Source: Gemmatimonadota bacterium (GTDB lineage Bacteria > Gemmatimonadota > Gemmatimonadetes > Gemmatimonadales > Gemmatimonadaceae). Taken from it: a stretch of DNA of 64,000 bases. The position numbers and the translations under genes were made by a program. Of the stretch, positions 1 to 8,930 are shown piece by piece. How positions within the stretch are numbered: the stretch's first letter is position 1; each line of letters begins with the position of its first letter. The notes beneath the pieces are model-generated. The model worked only from the letters and a program-made list of their open reading frames with translations. It was not told where the DNA came from and did no database searches. The stretch spans positions 117,403 through 181,402 of the forward strand of contig DAHUXM010000028.1 of the NCBI GenBank assembly GCA_027307165.1, in the 5' to 3' direction.

Positions 1-2922
1 GAGCTTCTTCAAAAAGACCGTGTCGCCGCTCAGCGCGATGTTCGCGTCGAGGCGATCGAGGCGAACGCCCATCGGCGCAATCGTTGCCGCGCCGCTATCG
101 ACGACGATGCTGCCGTTGAAATGCGGATGAGCAGTGGTGCCGCTGACGTCGACGCGCGCCGTGAGAGCGCCGCGAATGTTGCTGACACCGCTCCCGAAGA
201 GCTCGAGCAACGCGAGGCTGAGACCGTCCGTGCGTAGCGATCCGTGAATCGAATCACCGAGGAAGGCGATGTTGCGGATCGCGACCGATCCGCCCTGCGT
301 GCGTGACAGAATAACGGAATCGACGGTCACTCCGCGCGTGCTGGAGGCCAGATGCACCGGGGAGCCCAGCGAGTACGAGTTGACTGAATCAACGTCCACT
401 CGGGCGGAATCGACGCGGAAGTTCACAGCACCCGAATCGCCGCGCGAGACGTTGCCCGATGCCGAAGCGCGCGCCGAGCCCGTTCCAACGAAGTCGGCGC
501 GGAACGCCGCGTCGGAACCATTGCTGATTCGCAGGCCGACGGTGGCCTGACTCACCGGGACCGGGCCGGCGGAAAGAGTATCAGCCGTCAGTGCCACCAC
601 CCCGCTCGGCTTGGCGCCGAGGTCGCGCATCGCATAGCTGGCGTGGAGGCTGCGTACGCGAGCGGGACCAGCGATGACGTCGCGCGCGGCCGCGGTACCC
701 TGCGCCTGCAATGCCGATGGCGCACCACTCAGCGTGCCCTTCACCGTGACCGCGCCTGACGACACATTGCTGTGAGCGCCCGCCGGGGGCAGAGATCCAT
801 TGCCGAGCAGCCGCCGAACGTCGTTCAGCGATGCAAGGTCGACCTGAAAATTGAGCGAGCCCGTGCGATTTGCCGCAGATGCGATCGTTCCGCGCGCGTT
901 CGCAACTGTGCCGCCGGTGGCAAGCATCAGCGTATCGACAGTGATGAGCCCGTCGCCAAAGCGCACCTTCGCCGATGACGGCAGCAGTGCGGTATTTGCG
1001 ACACGCGAGTCGAGCAGCGACGCGGATGCGGACCCGGTAAAGTCGGGCAGCGAATCACCGGTGATGTCGATCGCGTACGTTCCATTCAACGACATGTGCG
1101 GGAGAGATTCGTTCCCAAGCAGGGTTCGCAGATTCGCATTCGACACGCTTCCGGTACCATGCGCGCCATAGTTCGGCGGATCGGCATCCACGCGGCCATC
1201 GAAGGCGAGTGTTCCGCCGTCGCCGGAGAGAGAGGTGGTGAAGCGAAGATCCGGACTCTGACCCTGCACGCGAATCGGGCCACTCAACGATTCGCGCAGA
1301 GGGAGATTGACATAGGACTTGCGCAACGTCTCGAACGCGAGTGGCTGCGCCTGCAGATCGAGATCGTATGTGAGGTACAGATAACCCCAGGTCACGCGTC
1401 CGTTGCCCGACACTTGCGATTGCGGACCGTCTCCGTCCTGATGTGTGAGCTGCGCGTTGCTGAAACGAACGTCGAGCCAGCTCGAGTCGAGCACGGCAGT
1501 GCCAGAGACGGTGCCGTTCAGGCGGGGAAAGTTCTTGTTGAGATACTGCAGCGTTCGCAGGTCGAGCGTCGTGACGTTCACCGCGAAGTCGTGAAATTCG
1601 GTGAACGCCGGCGAGAAGATGTTGAGCTCGCCCTTGCCGCTCGCCACGGTAACTGCGCCGGGTACGTGAGCATCCGCGAACCTGAGCTGGGAATCCTCGA
1701 CATGAAACCGAGCGAGGTTTCCACCCGACGCACGCACAGTTCCCGTGATGTCGCCCTGCCAGTCATACGGGAACGGCTTGCCGTTCAATGTTCGGAGCAG
1801 ATCGAAATTGACTGGGGATGCCGTGAGCTGAACGTCACTCACGATCAGAGTGTCCTCGCCAGTCGTGAACGTCATTCGCCCACGCAGACGGGAGCGTGTC
1901 GAGCGTACATCCATGTTGCTGAGCGCAAAATCGGTGAGGTGCAGCTGCTTCGGCTGCGTACGAATGTCCAGGTCCGTGCTGCCGGAGCCGGTCCGCGGGA
2001 GCGTTGGATAGACCCATGCGATGTCGTTAAGCGACATCGAATCGGCGTGAACGTGAACGTCGTATCGGATAGGAAGGTCGCTTCCCCATACGATCTTTCC
2101 CTTCGCCCTTCCGGTCGAAGCCGGGAGGTTGACGCGTGGAAGGTCGAGCCATACGGAATCACCGAGCTGCCTGACTACTCCGGCCGTGTTGGAGAACAGA
2201 AACGGCGGATCGGCCTCGGCCACCTTCAATCCGGTAAAGCGGAACAGCATGCCGGCGGTATCCGGATTGCTGATGCGCGCTGCAGGCAGGTCGACATCCC
2301 CGGCAGTCCAACGCCAGGTTCGAGCGTATCCCTCGGCCGTGCGACGAATCTCGTGGTCCTTGCGCGTCAGCTCGAAATGAATGGCGCTATCGAGTGCGGC
2401 GTGTTTCAGCCACGGAGCAGGGTGCCACGGAAGCGTGAGTATGAAGCTCGCGTTGCGAACCTGAGCCGAGTCCATGACTATGAACGGACTGGGTTGCTTG
2501 GGTTGAAATTTGGCCGGTTTCGATTCGCGAAATACCTGCCGGAAATTCCAGTCACCGTTCTCATGCTGGCGTATGTACACAACCGGATGCTCGACGCGGA
2601 GGTCGTGGAGCAGCACGCGTCGGTCCAGCAGGTCGCGAAGGTCGTAACGCACCGACACGCGTCCCGTCGCAATGAAGAGCGAGTCCTGGGTATCGCGAAT
2701 GGCGATGGAGTCGATGGTGACTCCCGTGAAGAACCCGTCGCTGATGTGCCCCACGTACAGCGACCCGTGGATCCTTTGCTTGAGTGCTGAGACGACGAGC
2801 CGGCGAATCTGCTCGCGGCCGCGATCCGTCTGCGTTATGCCGAGCACGGCGAGCACGGCGAGCGAAAACAGCGTGAGCAGCGCAGCCGCGCTGCCAAGAA
2901 CGATCCGGCCGCGAAGTGTCAC
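1..2922 (-). CDS. tamB: TamB/AsmA-like translocation and assembly protein (3' end outside window)
   Basis: I read an open frame of 974 codons on the minus strand, from a GTG at 2922 to the window edge without a stop. The N-terminus is a single hydrophobic anchor (about residues 5-28, AAALLTLFSLAVLAVLGI) followed by TDRGREQIRRLV, the usual start of TamB proteins. After it comes a long, cysteine-free, beta-rich stretch with many short alternating strands and D-S-x-x-x-x-G units, as in the periplasmic beta-groove of AsmA/TamB proteins. It starts 3 bases after the stop of the upstream Omp85 gene, so the two form an operon, the classical TamA-TamB pairing. The role would be helping deliver lipids or outer-membrane proteins across the periplasm. 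The conserved C-terminal DUF490 domain is beyond the window, so the family call rests on the N-terminus and context. Confidence 0.82.
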   Translation of the reverse strand, partial: MTLRGRIVLGSAAALLTLFSLAVLAVLGITQTDRGREQIRRLVVSALKQRIHGSLYVGHISDGFFTGVTIDSIAIRDTQDSLFIATGRVSVRYDLRDLLDRRVLLHDLRVEHPVVYIRQHENGDWNFRQVFRESKPAKFQPKQPSPFIVMDSAQVRNASFILTLPWHPAPWLKHAALDSAIHFELTRKDHEIRRTAEGYARTWRWTAGDVDLPAARISNPDTAGMLFRFTGLKVAEADPPFLFSNTAGVVRQLGDSVWLDLPRVNLPASTGRAKGKIVWGSDLPIRYDVHVHADSMSLNDIAWVYPTLPRTGSGSTDLDIRTQPKQLHLTDFALSNMDVRSTRSRLRGRMTFTTGEDTLIVSDVQLTASPVNFDLLRTLNGKPFPYDWQGDITGTVRASGGNLARFHVEDSQLRFADAHVPGAVTVASGKGELNIFSPAFTEFHDFAVNVTTLDLRTLQYLNKNFPRLNGTVSGTAVLDSSWLDVRFSNAQLTHQDGDGPQSQVSGNGRVTWGYLYLTYDLDLQAQPLAFETLRKSYVNLPLRESLSGPIRVQGQSPDLRFTTSLSGDGGTLAFDGRVDADPPNYGAHGTGSVSNANLRTLLGNESLPHMSLNGTYAIDITGDSLPDFTGSASASLLDSRVANTALLPSSAKVRFGDGLITVDTLMLATGGTVANARGTIASAANRTGSLNFQVDLASLNDVRRLLGNGSLPPAGAHSNVSSGAVTVKGTLSGAPSALQAQGTAAARDVIAGPARVRSLHASYAMRDLGAKPSGVVALTADTLSAGPVPVSQATVGLRISNGSDAAFRADFVGTGSARASASGNVSRGDSGAVNFRVDSARVDVDSVNSYSLGSPVHLASSTRGVTVDSVILSRTQGGSVAIRNIAFLGDSIHGSLRTDGLSLALLELFGSGVSNIRGALTARVDVSGTTAHPHFNGSIVVDSGAATIAPMGVRLDRLDANIALSGDTVFLKKL

Positions 2923-2925
2923 GCC

Positions 2926-5193
2926 CTAGAACGCCTGGCCGATTGCGAGGCCGAACGTGAGACGCTGTCCGAATGACCTGTTCGTGGGCGGCTTGTAGCC
3001 CGCGCATACTCCGGGTGCCTGCACCGCCACGGGATGCGCGGGATCAGCGTAATCCGTCGTCACTCTGAGCGTATTGCCCGGCGCCACACACGGAAGCGCG
3101 CCAGCGTCTGCATTGCTTTCGTAATACAGTGGACCGACAGGTTGCGGATACGGGTCGTAGCCGACAACGACACGAACGGGTCCAACGGGAGTCAGTGCAG
3201 CAACCTGAACTCCAGGCGTGACCTTGATCTGATAACCACCGAACGTGGTGCCAGCACCGCGGTTCCACACATCACCCGCGTCGACGAAGACGCCGAACTG
3301 CAGCACATCAGGCAGTACGGGGCTGCGCAGGCGCAGCTCGAGATTCGCAACGACCAGACTGTTGCCGCCCACCGGGACCACTCGCTTGGGCTTGGCTGTG
3401 CCAAGATAGCGGAAGTACGTGTTGGTCTGTCCGCCGATATCAGGGACAGTCACGGTGTCGTACGACGGCGCGATGTAGGTGACGGCGCCGAGCTCATTCT
3501 GCGCGAACCCGCGCACGGAGCTTGGACCACCGGCGTACAACCGCTCCTGCGGCGGAATGAAGCCGGCGTTCGTCCGGAAATTGCGCCCGAAGACGAGACC
3601 GCCTCGAATGTGCATGGCCAGCACGTTGCCGCCGCCGATCGCGATGTATCGCGATGTCTCGGCGAGCAATGTGTTGAACTGCAATCCGGAGTCCGAGAGG
3701 ACGAGAGGCGACGCGTGCCGTACCTCGAAGCGCGAAAGAGTTCCGGAGCTTGGCGCGATTGGATCGTTTGTCGCGTCATGTACCACCACTGCGTTCACGA
3801 CACCGAGGCGCTGGTTCCGTTGAACGCGGTCACGTTCCTCCGCGGTACACAGATTGAACACGGCACAGAAGAGCGCGGGTTGCGATTCCGTTCGGCCGAA
3901 ATCCATGGTGTAGCCGAACGTCACCGGAGTGCGTGCCCATCGCTGATATTGCAACGATGCGACGCCTCCTATCAATGTCGTTCGCACGTACACCTTGTAC
4001 TCGCTGACGCGGGACGTGTAAGCTGTGAGCGTCGGCACCGTGCGAAGTCCGAAGAACACCGGCTGGCGCAGTGTGGCGCCGAGGTAGTAGTTGAGGCGCT
4101 CGCTGTACGGGTCCGCTTTTGCTTGCGGGCAGAGATCAGGCGCGCCGTTGAGCGGGCTGCCAATGCCGATCTTGGAGACGCGTCCCTGAATGGTCAGATG
4201 ACGTGCACCGTTCAGGAAATTGTAGTCGTCGAGCTCACCCGTGGCGCGGAAGCAGTCCAGCGTACCGTAGCCGCCACCGAGCCGCGCCGCGTGCATCGTG
4301 TTCTCGGCGAGCGAGACGTTGAGGGGTGCAATGGAATCCGGGCCGGCTCGCGAACCTCCGGCGCTGTCCAGAGCAATCGCGACGTGCGTGTAGGCATCGG
4401 TCTGATAGAGAGCGCGCTGCGCGTCGATCAGTGCCTGCTCGCGGTAGAGCGCGCCGGAGTCGATGCCGATCACGCGTCGTACCGTATGATTGGAGATGTG
4501 CTGCTTCTTGTTGCGTGCGGGTGTAACCGCTATGGCCACACCACCAAAGCGTGTGAGCGTTCCCGGGGTGATGGTGAGGGTGTCGAATGCGACGAGCCCA
4601 CTGTCGGCGGTACCGAAGCTGTTGTGTGCAGTGACGGCGGGATAACCGGCGTTGCGGAGACGTCGCGTCATGAGGTCGATCGCGGCGTCGATCTTCGTTC
4701 GGTCGAAGCGCTGGCCTGGCGCGATGGGGATGCCGGCCTTCACGCTGCTCGCGTTCGGCAACGAGTCGAGGCCCTTGATGACCAGGCTACGCAGCACGGT
4801 TGCGCGCCCTTCGTGAATCTTGAACTCGACACGGATGCCGGAGCGTCCGGCGGCGATCCTCCCCGTATCGACCGTCACGGCGGGGAAGCCGCGCCGGCGG
4901 TAGAAGAGGATCAGGCGCAGGCGATCGTTTGCGAATTCCTGTTCGTCCAGACATCTGCGCGCGGAGAACGGAAGATCGAGGTAGCGCCGAGCCCACGCGG
5001 AGGGGGTAGTTACAATGGCGTTTGCCAGTTCCGCGTCGGTGAATTCGTGATTTCCGATGAAGTCCAGCCCACGCACCTCGGTGTCGCCCGTGTGGCAACC
5101 AAGGTCCTGTCCACTGGCGATAGTTGGCAGAGCCGAGCAGGCGGCCAGAACGGTGGCCGCGGTGATTATCCTCTTGATGATGTCCGCGGTCAC
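2926..5193 (-). CDS. tamA: Omp85-family outer membrane assembly protein (TamA/BamA-like)
   Basis: The 755-aa product has a signal peptide (hydrophobic TAATVLAACSALPTIASG), POTRA-type repeats in the first third (VRGLDFIGNHEFTDAELANA; RGFPAVTVDTGRI; LRNAGYPAV) and a C-terminal barrel with the Omp85 signature GGPSSVRGFAQNELG and a closing strand ending in a phenylalanine (TFGLAIGQAF). It should sit in the outer membrane and insert or fold barrel proteins. Two or three POTRA domains and the downstream tamB-like gene favour TamA over BamA. I chose GTG 5193 because it directly precedes the signal peptide. The frame stays open to an ATG at 5400, but that would run into the divergent gene at 5243 and add a non-signal extension. 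Confidence 0.85.
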   Translation of the reverse strand: MTADIIKRIITAATVLAACSALPTIASGQDLGCHTGDTEVRGLDFIGNHEFTDAELANAIVTTPSAWARRYLDLPFSARRCLDEQEFANDRLRLILFYRRRGFPAVTVDTGRIAAGRSGIRVEFKIHEGRATVLRSLVIKGLDSLPNASSVKAGIPIAPGQRFDRTKIDAAIDLMTRRLRNAGYPAVTAHNSFGTADSGLVAFDTLTITPGTLTRFGGVAIAVTPARNKKQHISNHTVRRVIGIDSGALYREQALIDAQRALYQTDAYTHVAIALDSAGGSRAGPDSIAPLNVSLAENTMHAARLGGGYGTLDCFRATGELDDYNFLNGARHLTIQGRVSKIGIGSPLNGAPDLCPQAKADPYSERLNYYLGATLRQPVFFGLRTVPTLTAYTSRVSEYKVYVRTTLIGGVASLQYQRWARTPVTFGYTMDFGRTESQPALFCAVFNLCTAEERDRVQRNQRLGVVNAVVVHDATNDPIAPSSGTLSRFEVRHASPLVLSDSGLQFNTLLAETSRYIAIGGGNVLAMHIRGGLVFGRNFRTNAGFIPPQERLYAGGPSSVRGFAQNELGAVTYIAPSYDTVTVPDIGGQTNTYFRYLGTAKPKRVVPVGGNSLVVANLELRLRSPVLPDVLQFGVFVDAGDVWNRGAGTTFGGYQIKVTPGVQVAALTPVGPVRVVVGYDPYPQPVGPLYYESNADAGALPCVAPGNTLRVTTDYADPAHPVAVQAPGVCAGYKPPTNRSFGQRLTFGLAIGQAF

Positions 5194-5242
5194 AATTGAC
5201 GCTCTAATGATAGCCCGGTAAGTTCTCGCCTCGCACCCTATA

Positions 5243-6874
5243 ATGTCAACCGTTGCCCATTCGCGAGGGTTTCGCCCGTCGCGCCGTGCCATCCTCGCCG
5301 GCCTTGTAGCCCTGTCCGGCGTGGCCGGCCTGTCCGGTCCCGTAGCGTGCAGCGGGCCAGGAGTGCCGGACCGCCGCACGCTGATCGACTCCCGCGACAA
5401 CTACGATCCCAGGTCTCTCGATCCGGCCCTCTCGACGGACGTCCCGACGGGGCGCGCCGTGTCCTACGTGTTCGACGGACTCACGCGGTTCACGCCGAAA
5501 GCTGCCGTGGTCCCGGACCTCGCAACGTCGTGGGAGCTGGCTTCCGATGGGATAACCTACACGTTCCATCTGCGAAACGGCGTTCGATTTCACGATGGCA
5601 CGAGCTTCTCCGCCTCCGACGTGAGGCACTCGTGGGAACGGGTGCTCGATCCCGCTACCAAGGGCGGCCGCGGATGGCCGCTGTATCCGATCCGCGGCGC
5701 GCAGGAGTTTGCCGCTGGAAAGGCGCCGAGCATCTCGGGGCTGAAAGTGGTGGATGACAGCACCATAGAAATCACGCTCACCGAGCCGTTCGCAATCTTT
5801 CCCAAGATGCTCGCGATGCCCGCAACGGCGATCGTTCCGAAAGTGACTCCGCCCGACTTCGGCGAGCACCCGATCGGCACCGGGCCCTGGAAGTTCGTTG
5901 CATGGCATCACGATGACTACCTGCTCTTCGCGCGCAACACGCAGTATCACGATGGTGCCCCGCTCGCGGATTCACTCGAGGCTCGCATCATTCCGGAATT
6001 GAGTACTGCGGAGGCGGAGTTCCAGGCCGGCAACGTCGACGGGCTCCAGGTTCCGGCGCAGGAATCACCGTCGTGGGAATCCAACGAGGAAACACGTCCG
6101 CTGCTGCAGTCGGCTCCGTCGCTGCGCTTGATCTACGGTGCCATCAATACGACCCGCGGACCGTTACGCGACGTGAGGGTGCGTCAGGCGATCAATCTCG
6201 CGGTCGATCGAGGCATGATCCTGAGACGGCTGATGGGCGGACGCGGTACGCTTGCCGCCGGCGTGATTCCGCCATCGCTCGATGGTTTCAATCCGTCACT
6301 CGCTGCGTATCCGTACGACACGGCGCGTGCACGTACGCTGCTCAAGGACGCCGGTTATCCCAACGGAATCGACATAGAGCTGTGGACGTCGCAGAGCGAG
6401 CAGTTCCCGCGCATCGCGCAGACGATCCAGGCATACCTCGCGCAGGTCGGCATCCGCGTCAAGATCGTTCAGCGCGACGCCTCGTCGATGCGCGAGGCGG
6501 CGCGAAACGGCAAGACCGACATAGCCCTCAAGGACTGGTACGCGGATTATCCGGACGCGGAGAATTTTCTCTATCCGTTGTTGCACAGCAACAACCGCGG
6601 AGTGGGCGGCAACGTCTCGTTCTTCAGCAACGCTACGTTCGACAGCGTAGTTTCCAGAGCGCGTAGAGAGCCGGACGATCAGAAAAGGTTCGCGTTGTAT
6701 CGCGAGGCGGATTCGCTTGCGCACGAACAGGCACCCATGCTGTTCATGTTCTTCTACACGGAACTGTACGCCGTACAGCCCTGGCTCAAGGGATTCACCG
6801 TGCCGTCGATCTTCACCGGTGAGCGATGGACAACGGCGCACATCGAGCGGCCGCCAAAGACGGCACCGAAGTGA
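5243..6874 (+). CDS. ABC transporter substrate-binding protein, peptide/oligopeptide family 5
   Basis: The 543-aa protein is a family 5 solute-binding protein. An N-terminal export signal with a twin arginine (SRRAILAGLVALSG) and a cysteine near residue 36 suggests a Tat-exported lipoprotein. It is followed by SLDPALSTDVPTGRAVSYVFDGL and YTFHLRNGVRFHDGTSFSASDV, the family signature. It should bind peptides or similar solutes in the periplasm for import. Its stop overlaps the GTG of the permease gene (GTGA), so they are co-transcribed. The start has no clear Shine-Dalgarno. A TATAAT string overlaps the ATG (5239-5244) and is probably fortuitous, since the signal peptide requires this start. 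Confidence 0.92.
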   Translation: MSTVAHSRGFRPSRRAILAGLVALSGVAGLSGPVACSGPGVPDRRTLIDSRDNYDPRSLDPALSTDVPTGRAVSYVFDGLTRFTPKAAVVPDLATSWELASDGITYTFHLRNGVRFHDGTSFSASDVRHSWERVLDPATKGGRGWPLYPIRGAQEFAAGKAPSISGLKVVDDSTIEITLTEPFAIFPKMLAMPATAIVPKVTPPDFGEHPIGTGPWKFVAWHHDDYLLFARNTQYHDGAPLADSLEARIIPELSTAEAEFQAGNVDGLQVPAQESPSWESNEETRPLLQSAPSLRLIYGAINTTRGPLRDVRVRQAINLAVDRGMILRRLMGGRGTLAAGVIPPSLDGFNPSLAAYPYDTARARTLLKDAGYPNGIDIELWTSQSEQFPRIAQTIQAYLAQVGIRVKIVQRDASSMREAARNGKTDIALKDWYADYPDAENFLYPLLHSNNRGVGGNVSFFSNATFDSVVSRARREPDDQKRFALYREADSLAHEQAPMLFMFFYTELYAVQPWLKGFTVPSIFTGERWTTAHIERPPKTAPK

Positions 6875-7788
6875 CGTCATACATCATTCGCCGGCTGCTA
6901 CTCGCGATACCGACTCTGTTCGGTGTGCTGGTCGTCACCTTTCTGCTGCTGTACATTGCGCCGGGCGACCCGGTGCAGGAGATGGTGGGCGAGCGCGCCG
7001 ATTCCGCGACGATAGCGAGACTGCGCAAGGAGCTGCGACTGGACGAGCCGGTTCTCTCGCAGTTCACGCACTACGCTGGCGGTGTTATCCGCGGCGACCT
7101 CGGCACTTCCTACATCACGCGCAGGCCGATTCTGAGCGACGTACTCGAGCGCTTCCCCAAGACGCTGCTGCTCGCCGGCACCGCGATGCTGTTCGCTTCG
7201 ATAACCGGAATCCTCATAGGCGTGTTGAGCGCGCAGCACCCGGGCGGCTGGTTCGACCGGATATCACTTGGCGGGGCCTATCTCGGGATTTCGTTCCCCG
7301 TGTACTGGGTTGGATTGCTCCTGATACTGCTGTTCGCGGTGACACTGCACTGGCTTCCGCCGTCGGGATATGGCGGAATTCGACACCTGATTCTTCCGGC
7401 GCTCGCGCTCGGGACGCGTTCCGTCGCATTTCTCGCGCGCGTAACCCGGTCGGCGATGCTCGACGTTCTCAACAGCGACTTCGTGCGCACCGCACGAGCG
7501 AAGGGATTGAGCGAGCGGGCGGTGGTTCTCAAGCACGGACTGCGGAACGCACTGATCCCGGTGATCACCGTGCTCGGTCTCGACTTCGGTTACTATCTCA
7601 CGGGTAGCATACTCACGGAGACGATCTTCAGCTGGCCCGGACTGGGGCGCTACGTCGTCAACGCAATTTCGCGGCGAGACCTTCCCGCGATTCAGGGAAG
7701 CGTGCTCTTCCTGAGTGTGATCTTCGTACTCGTAAACCTCCTGACCGACCTCGCGTACGCGAAGGCTGACAAGCGTGTGAATCTATGA
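6871..7788 (+). CDS. ABC transporter permease, DppB/OppB type
   Basis: The 305-aa membrane protein begins [32 protein letters not shown], the standard DppB/OppB start, and has about six membrane segments. The cytoplasmic ATPase-contact loop (EAA motif) is visible as [23 protein letters not shown], followed by [19 protein letters not shown]. It forms half of the membrane channel of a peptide importer. The GTG at 6871 overlaps the TGA of the binding-protein gene. A longer frame from ATG 6826 would lie inside that gene and lacks membrane character. The expected DppC permease and the DppD/F ATPases do not follow; the next gene is a RidA protein. Confidence 0.92.
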   Translation: MTSYIIRRLLLAIPTLFGVLVVTFLLLYIAPGDPVQEMVGERADSATIARLRKELRLDEPVLSQFTHYAGGVIRGDLGTSYITRRPILSDVLERFPKTLLLAGTAMLFASITGILIGVLSAQHPGGWFDRISLGGAYLGISFPVYWVGLLLILLFAVTLHWLPPSGYGGIRHLILPALALGTRSVAFLARVTRSAMLDVLNSDFVRTARAKGLSERAVVLKHGLRNALIPVITVLGLDFGYYLTGSILTETIFSWPGLGRYVVNAISRRDLPAIQGSVLFLSVIFVLVNLLTDLAYAKADKRVNL

Positions 7789-8183
7789 CCGGACTTCGAC
7801 AGAACATTTCCAGCGGCGGACCGTGGGAAGACGTGGTTGGCTACTCCCGCGCGGTGCGCACCGGCAACCACGTATTCGTTGCGGGCACGACTGCGGTCGG
7901 TGCTGACGGAAAGATCGTCGGCGATGGCGACGCATACGCGCAAACGGTGCAAGCACTACGCACGATCGAATCGGCGCTGAAACAGGCGGGCGCAAAGCTG
8001 TCCGACGTCGTGCGCACGCGCATGTTCGTAACCGACATCTCGAACTGGGAAGCGATCGGACGCGCGCACGGAGAGTTCTTCCGTGACGTCAGACCTGCGG
8101 CAACGATGGTGGAAGTGAGTCGCCTGATAGATCCGGCGATGCTCGTGGAGATCGAGGCCGACGCGGTAATCGCGGGTTCGTAG
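7785..8183 (+). CDS. RidA/YjgF family protein
   Basis: The 132-aa protein matches the RidA/YER057c/UK114 family in length and pattern: [28 protein letters not shown] at the start, [39 protein letters not shown] in the middle, and [25 protein letters not shown] at the end. The conserved arginine that binds carboxylates in enamine deaminases is present in VRTRMFV. Family members hydrolyse reactive 2-aminoacrylate-type enamines or related compounds. Its ATG overlaps the permease stop (ATGA), so it is part of the transporter operon and may deal with a product of the imported substrate. The exact substrate cannot be read from sequence. Confidence 0.9.
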   Translation: MTGLRQNISSGGPWEDVVGYSRAVRTGNHVFVAGTTAVGADGKIVGDGDAYAQTVQALRTIESALKQAGAKLSDVVRTRMFVTDISNWEAIGRAHGEFFRDVRPAATMVEVSRLIDPAMLVEIEADAVIAGS

Positions 8184-8233
8184 CGCACGAAGTCCTGCCG
8201 CGATCAAACGAGACCCACTCAAGTCGTGGAGGG

Positions 8234-8566
8234 TCAGTCGAGATCAAACGCCACGAGCAGGGCGGCGTTCAGCTCAGCCACCTTGGGCCGTGCGAGCGAG
8301 CCCACGTAGTGAGTCAGAGCGGATTTCGGCACGAGGAGAAGTTGGTCGCAGTTGACGACCGATTCGTGTTTCAAGCCTTCGCTAATCCCGACCGCAACTT
8401 CGGTGGACCGCCCATCTTCGTTCGTGTTGATCGCAGCGCAAACTACCTTGTCTGCCTTCGAGTCGCAGAGCGTTTGCCGACTCACAACTACGACGCACCG
8501 TGCACGCTTGGGATCGTTTCCGGGCGCAGGTGAAACACGGTAAATCTCGCCTCGGGTCAGACTCAC
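8234..8566 (-). CDS. mazF: MazF/PemK-family toxin (endoribonuclease)
   Basis: The 110-aa protein begins SLTRGEIYRVSPAPGNDPKRARCVVVVSRQ, the RG-(D/E)-(I/V)-(W/Y) start and beta-strand of PemK/MazF toxins. It continues with EVAVGISEGLKHESVVNCDQLLLVPKSAL, which holds the usual S-V-V-N-C-D-Q strand. MazF toxins cut mRNA at short sequences when freed from their antitoxin. The ATG overlaps the stop of the upstream antitoxin gene (8563-8566), the normal antitoxin-first order. The strand is opposite to the flanking RidA gene. Confidence 0.9.
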   Translation of the reverse strand: MSLTRGEIYRVSPAPGNDPKRARCVVVVSRQTLCDSKADKVVCAAINTNEDGRSTEVAVGISEGLKHESVVNCDQLLLVPKSALTHYVGSLARPKVAELNAALLVAFDLD

Positions 8567-8856
8567 TCGGGCCAGGATTGGAGACTTAAGAGGTCGTCCG
8601 ATTCGCGGTTAGTGATCTCCGCACTTGCGTTGATAGCCTGCAGGTCATGCGCTCGACGCGCCCGTCGCAGCATCGAGCGGAGATAGGCACGCACCGCGCG
8701 TTCCACCAGAGCAGAGCGTTGAGCCCTCCCCGCAACTGCGTCTGCGGCACGTATAAGCTCACCCGAAAGGCTCACCGAGGCTTTGGCCTTTTTTTCATGC
8801 TCGCCGAGCAAACGCTGCACTGTAGCGGCGGTCTTTGCAGGGAGGATTGAATTCAT
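8563..8856 (-). CDS. Antitoxin of the MazEF-like pair (ribbon-helix-helix type)
   Basis: The 97-aa product has a short N-terminal part, then SVSLSGELIRAADAVAGRAQRSALVERAVRAYLRSML, which fits a ribbon-helix-helix DNA-binding fold (one strand, two helices). An acidic tail (NRESDDLLSLQSWPE) of the kind that wraps the toxin follows. It should neutralise the MazF protein encoded directly downstream and repress its own promoter. ATG 8856 is preferred. A longer frame from ATG 8913 exists, but it would translate through the palindrome at 8855-8873. No Shine-Dalgarno precedes 8856, so the start is uncertain. Confidence 0.75.
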   Translation of the reverse strand: MNSILPAKTAATVQRLLGEHEKKAKASVSLSGELIRAADAVAGRAQRSALVERAVRAYLRSMLRRARRAHDLQAINASAEITNRESDDLLSLQSWPE

Positions 8857-8873
8857 ACTACGAATGGTAGTAT
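8855..8873. promoter_or_regulatory. Inverted repeat, likely autoregulatory operator of the MazEF-like operon
   Basis: The sequence is ATACTAC-N5-GTAGTAT, a perfect 7-bp inverted repeat that touches the proposed antitoxin ATG. On the minus strand it overlaps a TATACT string, a good -10 match. Toxin-antitoxin complexes normally bind such palindromes at their own promoter. With the -10 this close to the ATG, the transcript would be almost leaderless. The operator role is inferred. Confidence 0.55.
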
Positions 8874-8930
8874 ATATGCTGCTACTTTTCAAGCCACCAT
8901 ACACCCGGGCCATCTTTGCCCACGGACAGT

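Noticed and set aside
1096..2790. Plus-strand open frame of 564 codons
   Set aside because: It lies antisense to the tamB-like gene, which reads through as a typical TamB protein. Its translation is rich in arginine, glutamate and histidine with no domain; long antisense frames are common in high-GC DNA.
3034..5199. Plus-strand open frame of 721 codons
   Set aside because: Antisense to the Omp85 gene, whose signal peptide, POTRA repeats and barrel signature are clear. Composition is typical of a shadow frame.
5239..5244. TATAAT as the -10 of the binding-protein gene
   Set aside because: It overlaps the ATG at 5243, has no -35 at 17 bp, and no later start would keep the signal peptide.
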